A stretch of 64,000 bases of DNA from SG8-30 sp963710135. Its GTDB lineage: Bacteria > Pseudomonadota > Gammaproteobacteria > Steroidobacterales > Steroidobacteraceae. Of this stretch, positions 36,824 to 46,578 are shown piece by piece. The translations under genes and the position numbers were made by a program. The stretch is taken from assembly GCA_963710135.1 (NCBI GenBank), contig CAVPYY010000002.1, forward strand, positions 248,001-312,000. Reading direction: 5' to 3'. The notes beneath the pieces were generated by a model. It did no database searches. It saw nothing but the letters and a program-made list of their open reading frames with translations, and was not told the origin of the DNA. How positions within the stretch are numbered: position 1 is the stretch's first letter; every line of letters begins with the position of its first letter.

Positions 36824-38112
36824 TCAGGCGGGCCGGAGCGTGGCCATGGCCGGTCGCCGGCAGCGTGGCTTGGTGAACAGCAGGTGCACGTCGCCGAGCT
36901 GCCGCTCGAGGAAACCGCCTTCGCAGTAGCAGAGGTAGAACTCCCACATCCGGATGAACTCTTCCGGATAGCCGAGGCCGCGCACCTCCGGCAGGCGCGC
37001 CATGAAGCGCTCGCGCCAATGGCGCAGCGTGGTCGCGTAGTGCGGGCCGATGTCCTCGAGGTGGAACAGCTTCATGTCGGTGAGCGGCGCGCCGCGTCGA
37101 CGATCGCGGTCACCGACGGGATGAAGCTGCCGGGGAAGATGAAGCGCTGGATGAAGTCGACCGACCTGAGCGCTTCCTCGTAGAACTGGTCCTGCAGGGT
37201 GATCGCCTGGATCAGCGCCGCGCCCTGCGGCTCGAGCAGCGCCGAGATCTTGCCCATGTAGGTGTCCAGGTACCTGGCGCCGACGGCCTCGATCATCTCG
37301 ATCGAGACGAGCTTGTCGTAGCGCCCCTGCAGGTCGCGGTAGTCGTCGAGCAGCAGCGTCACCCGCTCGCCCAGGCCGCGTTGCGCGAACAGCTCCGCCG
37401 CATGGTCGTGCTGCTCGCGGGAGATCGTCGTGGTCGTCACGCGGCAGCCGTAGCGCTCGGCCGCGTGCGCCGCGAGGCCGCCCCAGCCGGTGCCGATCTC
37501 CAGCAGGTGCTCGCCCGGCTTGAGATCGAGCTTGCGGCAGACGGCGTCGAACTTCGCCATCGAGGCATCGTGCAGCGAGGTGTCGGCGGTCTCGAAGATG
37601 GCGCAGGAATACGACATCGTCGGGTCGAGAAACAGACGGAACAGATCGTTGCCCAGATCGTAGTGCGCGGCGATGTTGCGGCGGCTGCCCTGCGGGCTGT
37701 TGCGGTTCAGCCAGTGCAGGATGCGGCGCAGCGGCGCGCTGAACAGCGCAAAGCCGGAGTCCATGCCGTTCATCACGTCGCGGTTGGCCACCATGATGCG
37801 CACCAGCGACGTCAGGTCGTCGCAACTCCAGTCGCCGCGGATATAGGACTCGCCAGCACCAACCGTGCCGCCGAATGCGGCGTCCGCCCAGAACTGCGGG
37901 GTGGCGATCCTGATGGTCGCCGCCAGGTCGCAGTCCGGGCCGGGCGTACCGAACACATGCCTGACGCCGCCGTCCTCGAGCGTCAGCTGCCCCAGGGCGA
38001 GGCGCGAGAGTTGAGCCAGCAGGGCGCGTCGGCCGAGGCCCTGGATCGGGCCCGGAGTGGCCCGGGCGGTCGCGAGGGCCGCGGGTGCGGGAACGATGGT
38101 CGGCTTCATCAT
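36824..38112 (-). CDS. cfa: Cyclopropane-fatty-acyl-phospholipid synthase family methyltransferase, frameshifted
   Basis: From ATG 38112 the frame encodes most of a CFA synthase family enzyme: SYIRGDWSCDDLTSLVRI, NRNSPQGSRRNIAAHYDLGN, FRLFLDPTMSYSCAIFE, the SAM site HLLEIGTGWGGLAAHAAERY, VSIEMIEAVGARYLDTYMGK and FIQRFIFPGSFIPSVTAIVD. It then stops at 37072. The normal ending (MKLFHLEDIGPHYATTLRHW, WEFYLCYCEGGFLERQLGDV) continues in another frame to 36824, which implies one missing base near 37076-37090. Corrected length is about 429 residues. The enzyme methylates unsaturated acyl chains of membrane phospholipids with SAM. It is the last gene of the desaturase/oxidase/DUF1365 series, whose other members are also frameshifted. 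Confidence 0.88.
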
Positions 38113-38131
38113 GGGCTTCTCGATGATCGTC

Positions 38132-38918
38132 TCAGTGCGCGTCGCGGCGCGCCGGCGGTGGCAGCTTTGCTGGATGAGTGAAGAACGGCGTGCGCTTGAG
38201 CAGCAGCTTGAGCGCCTGCCAGTAGATCATCATCGCCACCTTGGCCGTGACGAACGGGTACCGCAGCAGCGCGCGATCGAGCGAAGAAGCCGTGGCGGGC
38301 TCGCGTTGCAGGTCGAGGGTCGCGTCGAACACGCGGGCCCCTTCCCGGAAGTTCTCCATGTGCACCGCGAGCCGGTCGCCCGGCACCGAGAAACGCCAGT
38401 CGTAGCTCATGTCCATGGGCAGGAACGGCGAGACGTGGAACGCCTTGCCGAAGCGTCCACCGGTGCGCGGCCCCAGCCTGCTCGGCACCCGTTGTCGCCA
38501 GCACGTACGCGTGCCGCTCGTCCCAGGGCGTGTTGTTGATCTCGGCGACGATCGTGCGTCGACCGCGAGACCGCCGCGTCGAAGCAGTAGTAGAAGCTCA
38601 CCGGATTCATGCAGTAGCCGAAGTAGCGCAGGTGCGTCAGCAGCGGATGGGGCCCGCGGCCGCTCGGCCGGTCTCGGACTCGACTCTCCGCCGCACCGCT
38701 TCCGCGCAGCGGCAGCTCGGCCGGTCGCCGAGGTAGTCCGCGCGGCGAAACCAGGCCAGCGCCGGCCGGCGCGCCGACCACAACCAGCTGGCCGTCGAAG
38801 GCGGCGGGCAGCTCCGCGAGATCGAGGTACACCATGAACAGGCGGTAGCGGAACTCGTGTCACGGTCGGCGCGTGCCGCCGGTGCCTAACCCACCCGTCG
38901 TAGAGGCAGCGTCTGCAT
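38132..38918 (-). CDS. DUF1365 family protein, multiply frameshifted
   Basis: All conserved parts of a DUF1365 protein are present, spread over at least three frames: LYDGWVRHRRHAP near 38890, MVYLDLAELPAAFDG near 38810, LLTHLRYFGYCMNPVSFYYC near 38610, and the intact C-terminal 100 residues (FGKAFHVSPFLPMDMSYDW, LAVHMENFREGARVFDATLD). The end is at 38132, and an ATG at 38918 is the probable start. This would give about 262 residues, normal for the family. DUF1365 function is unknown, but it recurs beside FAD amine-oxidase and cyclopropane-synthase genes and is thought to take part in membrane fatty-acid modification. Whether it is a true pseudogene or a victim of sequence errors cannot be settled here. 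Confidence 0.75.
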
Positions 38919-40176
38919 CGCGTTCCCAGCGTTCGAAATGGCTCGAGCGCCGTCATCGCGCTGACGACGCCGTCCTCGTGGAAGCCGTAGCGCCAGTAGG
39001 CGCCGCAGTAGAAGCGTGCGACTCACGCCGCTGATCTCGTGATGGCGCTGCTGCGCCGCGACGCCGGCGGGCGTGTAGACGGGGTGGCTGTAGCTGTAGC
39101 GGCCGAGGACGCTGCGACGGATCGATGCGTCCGCCAGGTTCAGCGACGACCAGGTACCGACGCCGGGTGTCGAGCGACTGCAGCACGTTCATGTCGTAGG
39201 TCAGCGCGACGCCGGAGTCCCTGCCGATCGCGCAGATGATAGTTCCAGGCGGCCCGCGCCAGCGGGCGGCGCGGCAGCACCGACTGTGTCGGTGTGCAGC
39301 ATGGCTTCGTTCTGCTGATAGGGGAACGCGCCGAGGATCTCGCGCTCCGCCGGCGTCGGATCCTCCAGCATCGCGCAGCGCCTGGTCGCTGTGGCAGGCG
39401 AGGATCACGTGCGTCGAAGCGCGCACTTCGCCGGCCCGGTGCGCAGCGATGACTTCGCTGCGGCAGCCGCGCCGACCGACGCGCACCGGGTCGCCGGTCC
39501 GGATCGAGCGCGCGAACGGCGCGGTCAGCGCGCGCACGTACTCGCGCGAGCCGCCGCGCACCGCCTGCCAGACGGGCCGGTCGTTGATCGACAGGAAGCC
39601 ATGGTTCGGCGGAAGAAGTCGACGAAGAAGCGCACCGGGAAGCCGAGCATCGCCCCGGCCTCGGCCGACCAGATGGCGCGGCCCATCGGCACGATGTAGT
39701 GCTCGACGAACGTGCCGCTGAATCGCCGCGCGTCGAGGTACTCCCCGAGGGTGGTCGACTCGTCGCCCGACTCCAGGAAGCGGGCGCCTCGCGGTTGAAG
39801 CGCAGGATGTCGCGGATCATGCGCAGGAACGACGGCCGGAACAGGTTGCGTCGCTGCGCGAACAGCGAGTTCGAGCGACGTGCCGTTGTACTCGAGCCCG
39901 GTGCGTTCGCACTGCAGCGCTGAAGCTCATGTTCGAGGGCTGCCACGGCACGCCGAGCCGGTCGAGCATGCGCGATGAAGTTGGGGTAGGTCCAGTCGTT
40001 GAAGACGATGAAGCCGGTGTCGATGGCGATGGTCCGGCCGTCGTCCTCGACGTCGACCGTGTGCGTGTGGCCGCCGATCCAGTCGCGCGCCTCGAACACC
40101 GTGACCTCGTGGCGTCGCGGCGCAGGCCTGCGCGGCGCGACGAGTCCGGAGATGCCGGCGCCGACGATCGCGACCC

Positions 40177-40180
<4 letters not shown>
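38886..40180 (-). CDS. FAD-dependent amine-oxidase-like protein, multiply frameshifted
   Basis: A GTG start at 40180 opens MRVAIVGAGISGLVA, a Rossmann FAD site, followed by EVTVFEARDWIGGHTHTVDV and IAIDTGFIVFNDWTYPNFIA. The reading then changes frame repeatedly (LFAQRRNLFRPSFLRMIRDI, ALTYDMNVLQSLDTRRRYLV, and the ending around GAYW-RYGFHEDGVVSA). Family members are about 415-440 residues, matching the span. The lower boundary is approximate; a TAG at 38886-38888 is one possible end. Homologues in CFA/DUF1365 clusters are proposed to dehydrogenate or rearrange phospholipid acyl chains. The GTG start overlaps the desaturase stop as GTGA. Confidence 0.72.
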
Positions 40181-41161
<981 letters not shown>

Positions 41162-41263
41162 GAGAACTCAATACTCTCCTGCCGCGAGCCCCCGGGGGCA
41201 TCGTTGCCGATATGTGATGTCCGGCTGCCGTCAGCCGCACCGAATCCGGTACGGCGCCAGCCC

Positions 41264-41809
41264 TCAGGTGCGGCCCAGCAGTTCGCCGCGCAGGTCCTTC
41301 ACCGCACTCCGTGAGTCCAGCCAGATGCTCAGGAAGGCAGGACCGAACTCCGGATCTTCGATCCGTCCGATGCGCCGATCCTGGTTGTAGAAGCGGGTCG
41401 CACCCCCGGGCGTGACGACGGCCGTCATGTTATCGCCCTTGTCCATGTCCAGCCAGATCGCGTCCAGCTGGCGCGCCCAGGCAGCGCGTTGTTCGGCGGA
41501 TGCCAGCCCCAGGCGCTCCCACTCGCCGGTGGTGATCTCCAACAGCTGGGCGCGACTGAAGCGGCGCTCGTACCACAGCGACAGCGCCACCGGCTCGCCC
41601 GGCTTGAAGTCCTCGAAGCTGCCGCTCGGGGTCCACAGGCTCGCCTGGTAGATGCCGAAACCGAGCCACGTCAGCCGTCCCTTGCCGACCTGGGTCAGCG
41701 TCGGCTCACCCACACGAACCAGGCTCGGCAGTTCGGCAGCCGAGGCGGCCGGGGCGGCCAGCACCGCGGCAGCGGCGAGGGGCAACAACAGTTTCCTGAC
41801 GACAATCAT
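41264..41809 (-). CDS. Chalcone-isomerase-like secreted protein
   Basis: The 181-residue protein starts at ATG 41809 behind a GGAG ribosome binding site. It has a signal peptide (LLLPLAAAAVLAAPAASAAE) and a chalcone_3-type domain (VGKGRLTWLGFGIYQASLWT, PVALSLWYERRFSRAQLLEI, DNMTAVVTPGGATRFYNQDR). Bacterial members lack known flavonoid substrates and are thought to bind fatty acids or similar ligands. They frequently sit beside CFA/DUF1365 clusters, as here. The reading frame is intact, in contrast to the genes on either side. It lies 93 bases beyond the photolyase stop, in the same direction. Confidence 0.82.
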   Translation of the reverse strand: MIVVRKLLLPLAAAAVLAAPAASAAELPSLVRVGEPTLTQVGKGRLTWLGFGIYQASLWTPSGSFEDFKPGEPVALSLWYERRFSRAQLLEITTGEWERLGLASAEQRAAWARQLDAIWLDMDKGDNMTAVVTPGGATRFYNQDRRIGRIEDPEFGPAFLSIWLDSRSAVKDLRGELLGRT

Positions 41810-41902
41810 CGCTGACACTCCATGAGTCTGGTCACAGGAGGCGCCGGGCGCCCGATCGTACTGGACCATTCGTCCGGCCCCGTGGGGCGGATTCGCGTGA
41901 GT

Positions 41903-43346
41903 CTATCCTCGTTTCAGGGCCTCGAAGCGCTTGAGGGCGTCGTTGCGGCTGCTGCGCGGGTCGACCAGCGGCCGGGGGTAGTCCCGTCCCAGGCTGACCC
42001 CGGCCGCTTCGAGCACTTCGGATGGCGCTTCCCAGGGCCGGTGGATGTAGCGGTCCGGCAGGCGCGCCAGTTCCGGCACCCAGCGGCGGATGTACTTGCG
42101 ATCGGTGTCGAACTTCTCCGCCTGCAGCACCGGGTTGAAGATCCGGTAGTAGGGGGCGGCGTCGGCCCCGCAGCCGGCCGCCCACTGCCAGCCGAGCGTA
42201 TTGCTGGCCAGGTCGGCGTCCACCAGCGTGTCCCAGAACCACTGCGCGCCGACGCGCCAGTTCATGAACAGGTTCTTGGTCAGCAGCGAGGCGGTGATCA
42301 TGCGCACGCGGTTGTGCATCCAGCCCGTCTCCCACAGCTCGCGCATGCCGGCGTCGACGATCGGATAGCCCGTTGCGCCACGCCGCCAGGCACGCAGCTG
42401 CTCGGGCTCCTCGCGCCACTCGAGGCCGTCGAAGCGCGCGTCGAGCGGCGCATCGGCCGTGTGCGGAAAATGATAGAGGAGATGATGCGCGAACTCGCGC
42501 CAGCCGAGCTCGCGCAAGAACGCCTCGGCGCCGGGCCGGTCCGGCGCCACGCCGGCGTGTACGGCCGCGAACACCTGGCGGGGGAGATCTCGCCGAAATG
42601 CAGGTGCGGCGACAGCCGCGAGGTCCCGCTCCGGTCCGGCTGGTCGCGCCCGGTGTGATAGCTGGCCAGCGCGTTTCCACGAATCGCGCGAGTTGCCGCT
42701 CGGCGCCGCGTTCGCCCGGTGTCCAGGCTGCCTCCGATCCTGCGGTCCAGGGATGCTCGGGGGCGAGCTCCAGCTCCGCCGGGGCGAGGCCGGTGATGAC
42801 CGGCGGCACGCGGGGGAGCCGATCCGGCGCCGGTAGCGGTCGCGGCAACTCGCCGAGGCGCGCGCTGCAGGCGCGCCAGAAAGGCGTAAACACCCGATAC
42901 GGGTCGCCTTTGCCATTGGCGATCGTCCACGGCTCGAGCAGCAGGTGACCATTCGACGAGGACGCGTGCAGTCCGGCTTCGCCGAGCCCGTGCTTGACCT
43001 GCTTGTCGCGCGCCACGATGGCCGGCTCGTACAGCCTGTTCCAGTGCACCGACGCCGCGCCGGTCTCACTGGCGAGCGCGGTCAGCGTTTCCAGTGCGGC
43101 GCCGCGGCGGATCACCAGGCGACTGCCCAGCCCTTCGAGCTGCCCGGCCAGCGCGCGCAGGCTGTGATCGAGCCACCAACGGCTGGCGGCGCCCGCCGCC
43201 CACGGCCCCTCGGCTTGCGGGTCGTGCACATAGACCGGGATGACCGTCGACGAGGTCGCCAGCGCGTCGGCCAGCGCCGGGTTGTCGGTGAGCCTGAGGT
43301 CGCGGCGGAACCACAGGATCGAGGGGGCTTGACTGGTTCCGGGCAT
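41903..43346 (-). CDS. phr: Deoxyribodipyrimidine photo-lyase, two frameshifts
   Basis: From ATG 43346 the photolyase N-domain reads APSILWFRRDLRLTDNPAL, ASRWWLDHSLRALAGQLEGL and VHWNRLYEPAIVARDKQVK. Frame then shifts near 42674-42676 and again at 42581-42585. The three pieces join as SYHTGRDQPDRSGTSRLSPH, LHFGEISP and then QVFAAVHAG to the normal end (MRELWETGWMHNRVRMITAS, LLTKNLFMNWRVGAQWFWD, GWQWAAGCGADAAPYYRIFN). Each shift equals loss of one base in a homopolymer (an A run and a C run on the coding strand). Corrected length is 481 residues, normal for a class I CPD photolyase that repairs UV dimers with FAD and light. It starts 7 bases after the Fe-S photolyase gene. Confidence 0.9.
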
Positions 43347-43353
43347 CAGTGAC

Positions 43354-44949
43354 TCACGCCTGTGCGAATCGAGATCGCAACCTGTCCGACTGTTCGCGGA
43401 TCGCGCGGCGGGTGGTTTCATCCAGCTTGTCGAGGTTGCGCACCTGCAGCCGCAGCCGCGGGTGCGCGCGGAAGCGCTGTTCGTGACGCAGCAGGAAGTC
43501 CCAGTAGAGCGTCGTATACGGGCAGGCCTTCGCGCCGCTGCGCTCGCCGGGGTCGTAGCGGCAGCCCGCGCAGTAGTTGCTCATGCGGTCGATGTACTTG
43601 CCCGTGGCGACGTAGGGCTTGGAAGCCATCAGCCCGCCGTCGGCATACTGCGACATGCCGAGCGTGTTGGGCACCTCGACCCACTCGACGGCGTCGACGT
43701 ACACGGCCAGGTACCACTCGTGCACGCGGCGCGGCTCGACGCCGAGCAGCAATGCGAACAGTCCGGTCACCATGAGCCGCTGGATGTGGTGCGCGTAGCC
43801 GAAATCGAGCGTCTGGCGCAGCGTGTCCGCGAGGCAGGCCATGTCGGTGTCGCCGGTCCAGAAGAAGCCGGGCAGCGGCTGCCCGGCATTCAGCGCATTG
43901 CCTTCCAGGTAGTCGGGCATGTGACGCCAGTAGATGCCGCGGACGTACTCGCGCCAGCCGAGGATCTGGCGCACGAAGCCCTCGACGGACTGCAGCGGGG
44001 CCCGGTCTTCGGCCCAGGCGCGCTCGGCGGCGGCGCAGGCCTCCCGCGGCGACAGCAGCTTCAGGTTCAGCGCCACCGCCAGACGGCTGTGGTAGAGCCA
44101 GGGCTGCCCGGTCCACATCGCGTCCTGGAACGGGCCGAAGTGCCCGAGGCGGTGCGCGATGAAGTCGTCGAGCGCCTGGCGCGCCTCTTCCGGCGTGACC
44201 GGCCAGTCGAAGGCGGCGAGCGAGCCCGGATGTGCGGGGAATCGCCGCTCGACCAGCGCCAGGACCTCGCGCGTGGTCGCATCCGGCGGGAAACCCCGCG
44301 GCGCACGCAGTCCGTCGGGGCCACTGCGCGGGAAGGTCTGCCGGTTGTCCTTGTCGAAATTCCAGGCGCCGCCTGCCGGTTCGCCGTCGACCATCAACAG
44401 GCCGGTGCGCCGGCGCATCCAGCGGTAGAAATACTCGAGGCGCAACTCCTTGCGGCCGGACGCCCACTCCTCGAACTCGGCGGTCGAGCACAGGAAGTGG
44501 CGATCGGGGCGGATCTCGACGGCGATCCCGGCGGAATCGGCTGCGCCAAGAATGGCCTCTCGAACGCGCCAGTCGCCCGGTTCCGCCAGCACGATGCTCT
44601 GGGGACGCAGGCGCTTCAGGTCTTCCGCGAGACAGCCGCCGAGGGTCGCCGCGCCGTCGTCGAGCTCACGATAATGAACCCGGCGTCCGTCCGCGACCAG
44701 GCGATCACGGCAATGGCGCATCGCCGACAGGAAGACCGCGATGCGCGCCTTGTGCGACCAGACGTGTTCGCTCTCCTCGGCGACCTCTGCCATCCACACT
44801 GCATCGGCCGACGCATCAAAGCCGTCGAACGCGGCCGATGCCGGGTCGAGCTGGTCGCCAAGGACGACGACCAGTGTGCGCAGAGAGGGGCGCGGGGCCC
44901 CGCCCCGGTCACGGCATCTGCGCAGCGCGCAACGCGGCGATACGCTCAT
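43354..44949 (-). CDS. Fe-S bacterial cryptochrome/photolyase (PhrB / CryB type)
   Basis: The 531-residue protein belongs to the deoxyribodipyrimidine photolyase-related family, which includes Agrobacterium PhrB ((6-4) photolyase) and Rhodobacter CryB. Seen in order are TLVVVLGDQLDPASAAFDG, SHKARIAVFLSAMRHCRD, WNFDKDNRQTFPRSGP, FVRQILGWREYVRGIYWRHM, YAHHIQRLMVTGLFALLLGV and HEWYLAVYVDAVEWVEVPNT. The 4Fe-4S ligands are present as one Cys in DMACLADTL and three in NYCAGCRYDP and AKACPYTTLYW. The frame is intact. ATG 44949 overlaps the htpX 3' end by 41 bases; a shorter non-ATG start is possible. It is immediately followed by the second photolyase gene. Confidence 0.92.
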   Translation of the reverse strand: MSVSPRCALRRCRDRGGAPRPSLRTLVVVLGDQLDPASAAFDGFDASADAVWMAEVAEESEHVWSHKARIAVFLSAMRHCRDRLVADGRRVHYRELDDGAATLGGCLAEDLKRLRPQSIVLAEPGDWRVREAILGAADSAGIAVEIRPDRHFLCSTAEFEEWASGRKELRLEYFYRWMRRRTGLLMVDGEPAGGAWNFDKDNRQTFPRSGPDGLRAPRGFPPDATTREVLALVERRFPAHPGSLAAFDWPVTPEEARQALDDFIAHRLGHFGPFQDAMWTGQPWLYHSRLAVALNLKLLSPREACAAAERAWAEDRAPLQSVEGFVRQILGWREYVRGIYWRHMPDYLEGNALNAGQPLPGFFWTGDTDMACLADTLRQTLDFGYAHHIQRLMVTGLFALLLGVEPRRVHEWYLAVYVDAVEWVEVPNTLGMSQYADGGLMASKPYVATGKYIDRMSNYCAGCRYDPGERSGAKACPYTTLYWDFLLRHEQRFRAHPRLRLQVRNLDKLDETTRRAIREQSDRLRSRFAQA

Positions 44950-45790
44950 CCAGCGGCGGGTGGCTCATGAACAGCTTCTTCAGGCCCTGCCCGATGCCAC
45001 CGGCGATGCCGAAGGCGGCCATCTGCTCGGGCAGCGCATGCGGCTGACTGCGCTTCAGCGCTTCCAGCGCGCCAATCATGTTCTGCCGGCCCGCCAGGGC
45101 TGCGCCGCCGTGGTCGGCGCGGAACTCGCGCTGGCGCGAGAACCACATGACCACCATGGTCGCGAGGAAGGCGAGGATCAGTTCCGCGACGATGGTCGTG
45201 ATCCAGAAAGCCGGACCGTGCCCGCTCTCGTTGCGGAACACGACCTTGTCGACGATGCTGCCGATCACCCGCGCAAACACGAACACGAAGGTGTTCACCA
45301 CGCCCTGGATGAGCGTCAGCGTGACCATGTCGCCGTTGGCGACGTGGCTGACTTCGTGGCCCAGCACCGCCTCCACCTGCTCGCGCGACATGCGGTTGAC
45401 CAGGCCGCTGGATACCGCGACCAGCGCGTTGTTGCGGTTGGCGCCGGTGGCAAACGCATTCGGCTCCGGCGAGTCGAAGTAGCCCACTTCCGGCATGCCG
45501 ATGCCGGCGAGCTGCGCCTGGCGGCGGACGGTCTCGACCAGCCAGTTCTCGATCTCGTTGGCCGGCTTGTCGATGACCTTCACGCCCATCATCTTCTTCG
45601 CCATCCACTTGGACATGGCCAGCGAGATGAAGGCGCCGCCGAAGCCGATGAGCGCGCCGAACACCAGCAGCGAAGTGAAGTTGATGCCCTGCTGGTTCAG
45701 CCACGGCTCGAAACCGAGCAACCTGAGCGTCAGGCTTGCCACGATCAGGATGGCGAAGTTGGTGATCAGGAACAGCAGGATGCGCTTCAT
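44909..45790 (-). CDS. htpX: HtpX membrane zinc metalloprotease
   Basis: The 293-residue inner-membrane M48B protease degrades misfolded membrane proteins together with FtsH. Two N-terminal helices (ILLFLITNFAILIVASLTLR, FTSLLVFGALIGFGGAFISL) come first. The zinc motif HEVSH is in VLGHEVSHVANGDMVTLT near residue 140. Two further helices (IQGVVNTFVFVFARVI, IVAELILAFLATMVVMWFSR) and the Glu-bearing REFRADHGGAALAG follow. The C-terminus SHPPLDERIAALRAAQMP is typical. Homologues are often under heat-shock or envelope-stress control. An AGGACAAGG ribosome binding site precedes ATG 45790. The downstream Fe-S photolyase starts inside its 3' end. Confidence 0.95.
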   Translation of the reverse strand: MKRILLFLITNFAILIVASLTLRLLGFEPWLNQQGINFTSLLVFGALIGFGGAFISLAMSKWMAKKMMGVKVIDKPANEIENWLVETVRRQAQLAGIGMPEVGYFDSPEPNAFATGANRNNALVAVSSGLVNRMSREQVEAVLGHEVSHVANGDMVTLTLIQGVVNTFVFVFARVIGSIVDKVVFRNESGHGPAFWITTIVAELILAFLATMVVMWFSRQREFRADHGGAALAGRQNMIGALEALKRSQPHALPEQMAAFGIAGGIGQGLKKLFMSHPPLDERIAALRAAQMP

Positions 45791-46041
45791 GGAAACCTTG
45801 TCCTCGAGTTGACCAGCGGAGTCTCAGACCGGGCAGCAATCGATCGGTTCGGGCGCGCCGCCGACAAAACGGCCCGACGGGCGAGCAATGGGGCCGGCCG
45901 AGGCTGTTTCAAGCGGCCGCCGGACCGTTTCGCGTGATCCGGCGCCGGGCCCATCAGCAGCCTTCCCCCAGGTTCGGAATGTCGGAAAACCCCAGCACCG
46001 CCCGGGCGGGCCGGCATGTGATAATCCTCTCTTGAACCCGG

Positions 46042-46076
46042 GTTGGCAAAATCCAACGCGCGAATGGGAGTTCGCG
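46042..46076. promoter_or_regulatory. Two tandem inverted repeats upstream of the winged-helix regulator
   Basis: GTTGG-N6-CCAAC occupies 46042-46057, and CGCGAA-N6-TTCGCG follows directly at 46059-46076. Both have six-base spacers. They lie 54-88 bases before ATG 46130, in a 339-base divergent intergenic region (45791-46129) that otherwise shows no gene. They may be operator half-site pairs for autoregulation by the winged-helix protein, or hairpins in its leader. No protein match can be claimed. Confidence 0.3.
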
Positions 46077-46129
46077 TATTGTAGTTCACTAATAGGATAC
46101 CGGGTCAAGTGACATCGGGAGTGAGGCAG

Positions 46130-46537
46130 ATGGGCGCGCCAGTCTCGGGGGAACAGGCCAATTCCAGGGCGTCCGGGCCGGCCGGTCGCCGCGGCGCCGG
46201 CGCGGCGGCGGAGCCGGAGGCGCGTCACTGGACGTTCCTGTCCAATCATGGGCATGTGCTGATCTGCCTGGCGCGCGACCCCGAGGCCCGGTTGCGGGAC
46301 GTGGCGCTGAGTGTTGGCATCACCGAAAGGGCCGTCCAGAAGATCGTCTCCGATCTGGAGGAGGGCGGCGTGGTGGAGCGCGTGCGCGACGGGCGCCGCA
46401 ACCGGTACCGGCTGTTTCTGGACAAGCCACTCAGGCATCCCATCGAGGCGCATCGAAGCGTCGGGGCGCTGCTCGCAATGATCCTGAGTCCGCCGGCGGT
46501 CCGCCGCCTCACCGGTTCGTCCGAGCCGGGTGACTGA
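46130..46537 (+). CDS. Winged-helix (MarR-like) transcriptional regulator
   Basis: The 135-residue protein has a low-complexity Ala/Gly-rich N-terminus (about residues 1-30). A winged-helix domain follows (WTFLSNHGHVLICLARDPEA, LRDVALSVGITERAVQKIVS, DLEEGGVVERVRDGRRNRYR) and a short C-terminal tail (PIEAHRSVGALLAMIL) ends it. It resembles small MarR/ArsR-type regulators; the ligand is unknown and no metal-binding cysteines are present. ATG 46130 follows GGGAGTGAGG; an upstream in-frame GTG at 46109 is less likely. The ArnT-like gene follows 41 bases later and may be co-transcribed or regulated. Confidence 0.78.
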   Translation: MGAPVSGEQANSRASGPAGRRGAGAAAEPEARHWTFLSNHGHVLICLARDPEARLRDVALSVGITERAVQKIVSDLEEGGVVERVRDGRRNRYRLFLDKPLRHPIEAHRSVGALLAMILSPPAVRRLTGSSEPGD

Positions 46538-46578
46538 CGTGACGTCGGCTTCCGCGCGGGCGGAAGGGATCGACATCA

